Shown piece after piece: positions 19,744-24,078 of a stretch of DNA of 24,078 nucleotides. Source of the stretch: JBEKTY01 sp049515555 (GTDB lineage Bacteria; Planctomycetota; Planctomycetia; Pirellulales; Thermoguttaceae); the NCBI GenBank assembly GCA_049515555.1, contig JBEKTY010000128.1:1-24078 (forward strand). The letters run 5' to 3'. Both the position numbers and the translations under genes were made by a program. The first letter of the stretch is position 1. Every line of letters starts with the position of its first letter. Below the pieces are notes generated by a model. It did no database searches, was not told the origin of the DNA, and saw nothing but the letters and a program-made list of their open reading frames with translations.

Positions 19744-22572
19744 TTGGCCGACGAAGCCGATCTGCCGCCCGAGCCAGCCGATCCCGAGGACGGCGCGGCC
19801 CCGGCCAGCCCGCCCGACGCCAGCGATTTCGGCGAGGGTCGCCTGCTGCTGCTGCCCATCGAGGATGAGCTGAAGCAGAGCTATCTGACCTACGCCATGA
19901 GCGTGATCGTCAGCCGGGCCCTGCCCGACGTGCGGGACGGCCTGAAGCCCTCGCAGCGGCGGATCCTGGTGGCCATGAACGACCTGGGGCTGACCCCCGG
20001 GGCCTCCACTTCCAAGTGCGCGGGAATCGTCGGCGAGACGATGAAGCGCTACCATCCGCACGGCGACCAGGCCATTTACCCCACCCTGGTCCGCATGGCC
20101 CAGGAATGGAACACCCGCTACCCGCTGGTCGACAAGCAGGGGAACTTCGGGTCGATTGCCGGGCTGCCGCCGGCGGCCATGCGCTACACCGAGGCGCGGA
20201 TGTCGCCCGTGGCCCAGTTGATGCTCGACGACGTCAAGCAAGACACGGTCGATTTCCTGCGCACCTACGACGAGAAGGGCACGGAGCCCAGCGTCCTGCC
20301 CTCGAAGTTCCCCAACCTGTTGGTGAACGGCTCGCAGGGCATCGCGGTGGGCATGGCCACCTCGATCCCGCCGCACAACCTGGTGGAGGTCTGCGACGCG
20401 CTGGTGCGGCTGATCGACGAGCCGGGCGTGTCGATCGACGAGCTGATGGAGATCGTGCCCGGCCCGGACTTTCCCACCGGCGGGATCGTGTGCGGGCGGG
20501 GCGGGCTGCGGCGGGGCTACCACACCGGCCGCGGCACGATCGTGCTCCGCGCCCGCACCACAATCGAAGAACACGGCAAGGGCCGCTACCGCATCGTCGT
20601 CAACGAGGTGCCCTACCAGGCCGCTCGCGACCGGGTCGAAGAGCGGATCGCGGCCCTGGTCAACGACGGCCGCATTCCGGGCATTTCCGGCTGCCGCAAC
20701 GAAAGCGACCTTCAGGAACCGGTCCGCCTGGTGTTGGAGCTGAAACGCGACGCCGACCCCGACGTGGTCCTCAACCAGCTCTACCAGTTCTCGCCGCTCC
20801 AGGACACCGTCTCGCTGATCTTCCTGGCCCTGGTCGACGGGAAGCCGCGGGTGCTGAGCTTCAAGGAGCTGCTCCAGGAGTTCATTCGCCACCGCGAGAT
20901 CGTGATCCGCCGGCGGACGCAGTTCCTGCTGGCCAAGGCGCGGCAGCGGAAGCACACGGTCGAGGGCCTGCTGCTGGCCCTGGCGGCCATTGAGGAGGTG
21001 ATCCGCGTCATCCGCTCGTCGGCCAGCCAGGAGCAGGCCAAGCGGCGGCTGACCGAGATCCAGTCGCCGGCCGCCCTGCTGCACCGCGCGCTGGGCGACG
21101 AGGGGTTCGAGCTGTTCCAGGCCGAGCGCGGCCCGCAAGAGTCGTACTCGCTGACGCCCGTCCAGGCCGACGCCATTCTCCGCATGACCCTCGGCCAGTT
21201 GGTCAACCTGGAGCAGGAGAAACTGGGCGGCGAGCACCGCGAGCTGATCGCGAAGATCCGCGACTACAACCGCATCCTCTCCGGCCGGCAGCACCTGCTG
21301 GCGATAATCCGCCAGGACCTCCTCGAGCTGAAGCGGAAATATCCCGAGCCCCGCCGTACGGAAATCACCGGCGAGGAGATCGGCGACATCGACCTGGAAG
21401 ACCTGATCGAAGAGGAGACGATGGTCGTCTCGATCAGCGGCAACGGCTACGTCAAGCGGACGCCCGTGTCGGCCTACCGGGCCCAGCATCGGGGCGGCAA
21501 GGGGCTGACCGGCGCCAAGACCGAAGAGGAAGACCCCATCGAGCACCTCTTCGTGGCCAGCACCCATTCCTATCTGCTGTTCTTCACCAACCTGGGCAAG
21601 ACCTACTGGCGGAAGGTGTACGACCTGCCGCAGTCGGGGCGCGACAGCCGCGGCCGCGCCGTGGTCAACCTGCTCAGCCTGCAAGAGGGCGAGCGGATCA
21701 CCGATTGCCGGGCGGTGCGCGACTTCGATCAACCCGGCTGCTACCTGGTCATGGCCACCGCGCGGGGCCTGGTCAAGAAGACGCCCCTGGAGGCCTACGG
21801 CCGGCCGCGGCCCAGCGGGATTATCGCCGTCAAGCTCCGCGCGGGCGACGAGCTGGTCGACGTCGTCGTGGCCCGCACCGGCGACGAGCTGCTGCTGGCC
21901 ACCGCCCGGGGCATGGCCATCCGCTTCAAGGAGTCCGACGTGCGCCCCATGGGCCGGGCCGCCAGCGGCGTGCGGGGCATCCGCCTCACCGCCGGCGATC
22001 AGGTGGTGGGCCTGGTCGTGGCCGATCCCGAGGCCACGCTCCTGACCGCCTGCGCACACGGCTACGGCAAGCGGACGACCTTCGGGCCCGGCGGCGACGA
22101 GGTGGAAGGCGGGGGGGGGATGGCGGAAGGCGGAGGGCGGAAGGCGGAAGGCGGAGGGGGAACGGTGGATGACGAAGACGCCGAGATGCAAGAGGATGTC
22201 GAGAGCGAAGAAGACGCCGAGATTGAAGAAGACGCCGAGAGCGAAGAGGAGGCCGGCGAGGAGGGCGAGGAATTGTCCTCCCAGCGCAGCTACCGCACCC
22301 AGCGCCGGGGCGGCAAAGGGCTCCGCGACATCAAGACCGAGCCCCGTAACGGCCCGGTCATCGGCATCGTCCGCGTCAGCGACGGCGACGAGCTGCTGAT
22401 GATGACCGCCCGCGGCAAGATCCAGCGCATCCCCGCCTCCGACGTCAGCATCATCGGCCGCAATACGCAGGGCGTGCGGATCATGAGCCTGGAAGAGGGC
22501 GACACGCTGGTGGCGGTCAAGCGCGTTCCCCGCGAAGACGCCGACGAGCGGGGCAAGGAAGAGTCGGCCTGA
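19744..22572 (+). CDS. gyrA: DNA gyrase subunit A with an acidic loop insertion
   Basis: 942 residues from TTG 19744 (AGGA 8 bases upstream) against about 820-880 usually. With GyrB it introduces negative supercoils by double-strand passage. The catalytic Tyr148 is in AAMRYTEARM (144-153). The breakage-reunion domain occupies about 35-540 and the C-terminal DNA-wrapping pinwheel about 550-935, with GyrA-box motifs QHRGGKG (581-587) and QRRGGKG (853-859). Between KRT (776-778) and the second box is an insertion of about 70 residues: Gly/Glu-rich 786-809, then strongly acidic 810-843. The usual spacing is a few residues. Quinolone-pocket positions equivalent to E. coli Ser83 and Asp87 are Gln109 and Pro113. 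Two RGGKG boxes favour GyrA over ParC. Followed by ugd after 25 bases. Confidence 0.95.
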   Translation: MADEADLPPEPADPEDGAAPASPPDASDFGEGRLLLLPIEDELKQSYLTYAMSVIVSRALPDVRDGLKPSQRRILVAMNDLGLTPGASTSKCAGIVGETMKRYHPHGDQAIYPTLVRMAQEWNTRYPLVDKQGNFGSIAGLPPAAMRYTEARMSPVAQLMLDDVKQDTVDFLRTYDEKGTEPSVLPSKFPNLLVNGSQGIAVGMATSIPPHNLVEVCDALVRLIDEPGVSIDELMEIVPGPDFPTGGIVCGRGGLRRGYHTGRGTIVLRARTTIEEHGKGRYRIVVNEVPYQAARDRVEERIAALVNDGRIPGISGCRNESDLQEPVRLVLELKRDADPDVVLNQLYQFSPLQDTVSLIFLALVDGKPRVLSFKELLQEFIRHREIVIRRRTQFLLAKARQRKHTVEGLLLALAAIEEVIRVIRSSASQEQAKRRLTEIQSPAALLHRALGDEGFELFQAERGPQESYSLTPVQADAILRMTLGQLVNLEQEKLGGEHRELIAKIRDYNRILSGRQHLLAIIRQDLLELKRKYPEPRRTEITGEEIGDIDLEDLIEEETMVVSISGNGYVKRTPVSAYRAQHRGGKGLTGAKTEEEDPIEHLFVASTHSYLLFFTNLGKTYWRKVYDLPQSGRDSRGRAVVNLLSLQEGERITDCRAVRDFDQPGCYLVMATARGLVKKTPLEAYGRPRPSGIIAVKLRAGDELVDVVVARTGDELLLATARGMAIRFKESDVRPMGRAASGVRGIRLTAGDQVVGLVVADPEATLLTACAHGYGKRTTFGPGGDEVEGGGGMAEGGGRKAEGGGGTVDDEDAEMQEDVESEEDAEIEEDAESEEEAGEEGEELSSQRSYRTQRRGGKGLRDIKTEPRNGPVIGIVRVSDGDELLMMTARGKIQRIPASDVSIIGRNTQGVRIMSLEEGDTLVAVKRVPREDADERGKEESA
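22101..22170. repeat. Heptamer array (GGCGGAA) inside gyrA
   Basis: About ten 7-base units (GGTGGAA, GGCGGGG, GGGGGAT, GGCGGAA, GGCGGAG, GGCGGAA, GGCGGAA, GGCGGAG and two decayed ones). It is the reverse complement of the TTCCGCC arrays at 7554 and 17652. Because 3 x 7 = 21, three units add seven codons without breaking the frame. It encodes the EGGGG/AEGGG part of the GyrA loop. Confidence 0.85.
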
Positions 22573-22597
22573 CACCACCGCATTCGAGGAGGGCAGT

Positions 22598-23959
22598 GTG
22601 AAACTCACCGTTGTCGGAACGGGTTACGTGGGACTGGTAACGGGCACCTGCCTGGCCGAGACCGGCAACGACGTCACCTGCGTCGATTGCGACGCCCAGA
22701 AGATCGAGCAGTTGTCGCGCGGGCAGATGCCGATCTACGAGCCGGGGTTGGGCGAGTTGATCGCCCGCAACGCCGCCTCCGGCCTGCTCCGCTTTTCGAC
22801 CGACCTGGCCGGAGCGGTGGCCGAGGCGAAGATCGTCTTCCTGGCCGTGGGCACGCCGCCGGCCGACGACGGCTCGGTCGACCTGTCGGCCCTCTGGTCG
22901 GTGCTCGCCGCGATGGCCCCGCACCTCGCCCCCGGGGCCATCATCGTGCTGAAGAGCACCGTGCCGGTAGGCACCAATGCGGCCACGGCGGCCCGGCTCC
23001 GCGAGCTTACCGGCCGCGACTGCCACGTGGCCAGCAACCCCGAGTTCCTCAAGGAAGGGACCGCCATCGACGACTTCATGAAGCCCGACCGGGTCGTCAT
23101 CGGCACCCGCAGCCCCGAGGTCCGCGACGCGCTGTGGGACCTGTATCAACCCTACCTGCGGACGGACAAGCCGCTGTTGGCCATGTCGCCCGAAAGCGCC
23201 GAAATGACCAAGTACGTGGCCAATGCCCTGCTGTCGACGAAGATCAGCTTCATCAACGAAATGGCCAACTTGTGCGAGCCGGTGGGGGCCGACATCAACG
23301 AGGTCCGCCGGGGCATCGGGCACGACAGCCGCATCGGCTTCGCCTTCCTCTTCCCCGGCGTGGGCTACGGGGGAAGCTGTTTTCCCAAGGACCTGCGGGC
23401 CCTGGCCGCCCTGGCCCGCGCCAACGGCGTCCTGCCCCGCGTGATCGAGGCCGTCGAGCAAGTCAACGTCTGCCAGAAGGCCGTCCTGTTTGAAAAAATA
23501 TGCCGCCATTACCGGACCGACCTGGCCGGCCTGACAATCGCGCTGTGGGGCCTGGCCTTCAAGCCGGGCACCGACGACATCCGCGAGGCCCCCGCGCTGG
23601 TGCTCATCGAGTCGCTGCTCCAGCGCGGCGCGACCGTCCGCGTCCACGATCCGGAGGCCCTGGAAAACGTCCGCCGCCGTTACGGCCAGCGGTTGACTTA
23701 CTGCCCGCAGCAATACGAAGCGGCGCATGGGGCCGACGGCCTGGCCATCCTCACCGAGTGGAAACATTTTGTCCAGCCGGACTTCGACCGCCTGCGGCAG
23801 CTCATGCGGCAACCGGTGATCTTCGACGGCCGCAACCTGTATCATCCGGAACACGTGCGGGCGGCCGGCTTCACCTACTACAGCATCGGCCGCCCGCCCG
23901 CCCGGCCAGGCCGAAAAACTCGTGGTTCCCGGTCCCCTCTCCCTCCGGGAGAGGGCTAG
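22598..23959 (+). CDS. UDP-glucose 6-dehydrogenase
   Basis: 453 residues from GTG 22598 with AGGAGG five to six bases upstream. It oxidises UDP-glucose to UDP-glucuronate with two NAD+, supplying acidic sugars for surface polysaccharide. Seen: NAD-binding VVGTGYVGLVTG (5-16), VGTPPADDGS (84-93), NPEFLKEGTAIDDF (147-160), EMTKYVANA (202-210), catalytic Cys261 in GYGGSCFPKDL (256-266), and LAFKPGTDDIREAP (319-332). The normal end is near YYSIGR (427-432). The last 20 or so residues are low-complexity, and the final ones (SRSPLPPGEG) come from the repeat at 23935-23955. It is 25 bases after gyrA and probably shares its transcript. Confidence 0.95.
   Translation: MKLTVVGTGYVGLVTGTCLAETGNDVTCVDCDAQKIEQLSRGQMPIYEPGLGELIARNAASGLLRFSTDLAGAVAEAKIVFLAVGTPPADDGSVDLSALWSVLAAMAPHLAPGAIIVLKSTVPVGTNAATAARLRELTGRDCHVASNPEFLKEGTAIDDFMKPDRVVIGTRSPEVRDALWDLYQPYLRTDKPLLAMSPESAEMTKYVANALLSTKISFINEMANLCEPVGADINEVRRGIGHDSRIGFAFLFPGVGYGGSCFPKDLRALAALARANGVLPRVIEAVEQVNVCQKAVLFEKICRHYRTDLAGLTIALWGLAFKPGTDDIREAPALVLIESLLQRGATVRVHDPEALENVRRRYGQRLTYCPQQYEAAHGADGLAILTEWKHFVQPDFDRLRQLMRQPVIFDGRNLYHPEHVRAAGFTYYSIGRPPARPGRKTRGSRSPLPPGEG
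23935..23955. repeat. Hairpin repeat CCCTCTCCC/GGGAGAGGG overlapping the end of UDP-glucose dehydrogenase
   Basis: A perfect 9-bp stem with a TCC loop, followed by CTAGGGT. This is a common dispersed bacterial repeat type. The TAG within CTAGGGT, just beyond the hairpin, is the stop codon of the gene. Confidence 0.75.
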
Positions 23960-24078
23960 GGTCAATACCGTTGAATTAGTCGTAAGTTAAATACCGATAA
24001 TGTCTTACGGAGTTTGGAATCTCTTGCCCTTGCGGTTTCTTGCGTGCAAGGATTGTAGAACAACCACGGCAAGGTGCC
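23960..24078. other. Terminal intergenic stretch, less GC-rich
   Basis: No gene is supported. CGTAAG (23980-23985) and CTTACG (24004-24009) form a weak 6-bp inverted repeat. CGTAAGTTA here also occurs upstream of rpe near 8538. Confidence 0.4.

Noticed and set aside
19714..22608. A 964-residue open frame on the minus strand opposite gyrA
   Set aside because: It is the antisense shadow of a GC-rich gene. The plus strand encodes an unmistakable GyrA, and the antisense product is low-complexity without motifs.

Overview
The window looks like about 24 kb of planctomycete chromosome, most like the Pirellulales. This is inferred from gene content and style, not from a database match. The coding DNA is GC-rich. 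Typical traits include a Tat-signalled Gfo/Idh/MocA oxidoreductase, a secreted GH27 enzyme, atypical Ser/Thr kinases, an ECF sigma factor followed by a membrane protein and a coiled-coil secreted protein, TTG/GTG starts, and many dispersed palindromic repeats. No rRNA, tRNA, CRISPR array, prophage or complete insertion sequence was seen.

Layout. 1-102: tail of an unidentified CDS. 125-1897 (minus): compact operon of two small unknown proteins and a divergent phosphoglycerate-kinase-like protein. 2090-4094 (plus): bacteriohemerythrin, then enolase behind a repeat-rich leader. 4239-4703 (minus): a small protein resembling the N-terminal part of a planctomycete Ser/Thr kinase without its catalytic residues. 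4704-5260: non-coding palindrome cluster. 5261-7477: GH27 alpha-galactosidase and a putative lipoprotein. 7663-11752: housekeeping run of scpB, rpe, a catalytically degenerate histidine-phosphatase homologue, accD and an atypical kinase. 11860-12894 (minus): PAP2-like protein. 13127-15301: ECF sigma factor, membrane protein and coiled-coil exported protein. 15365-17527 (minus): POT-family transporter with a large loop insertion. 17836-19359: exported Gfo/Idh/MocA oxidoreductase. 19744-23959: gyrA and UDP-glucose 6-dehydrogenase, probably co-transcribed from a good sigma-70-type promoter at 19611-19639.

Two themes stand out. First, several phosphate-handling proteins keep their fold motifs but have lost key residues: the PGK-like protein (3-phosphoglycerate arginine), the phosphoglycerate-mutase-like protein (both catalytic histidines), the kinase N-lobe protein (G-loop and Lys), the kinase with a Cys in the catalytic loop, and the PAP2-like protein. 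Some may be regulators or scaffolds rather than enzymes.

Second, repeats are active in shaping genes. At least three families of REPIN-like inverted palindrome doublets are present. One lies inside a reading frame and is translated. A heptamer repeat (TTCCGCC/GGCGGAA) occurs at two intergenic sites and inside gyrA, where it forms part of a roughly 70-residue loop. A common hairpin repeat supplies the last residues and the stop codon of UDP-glucose dehydrogenase. No REP-associated transposase is in the window, so any mobilising enzyme would be elsewhere.
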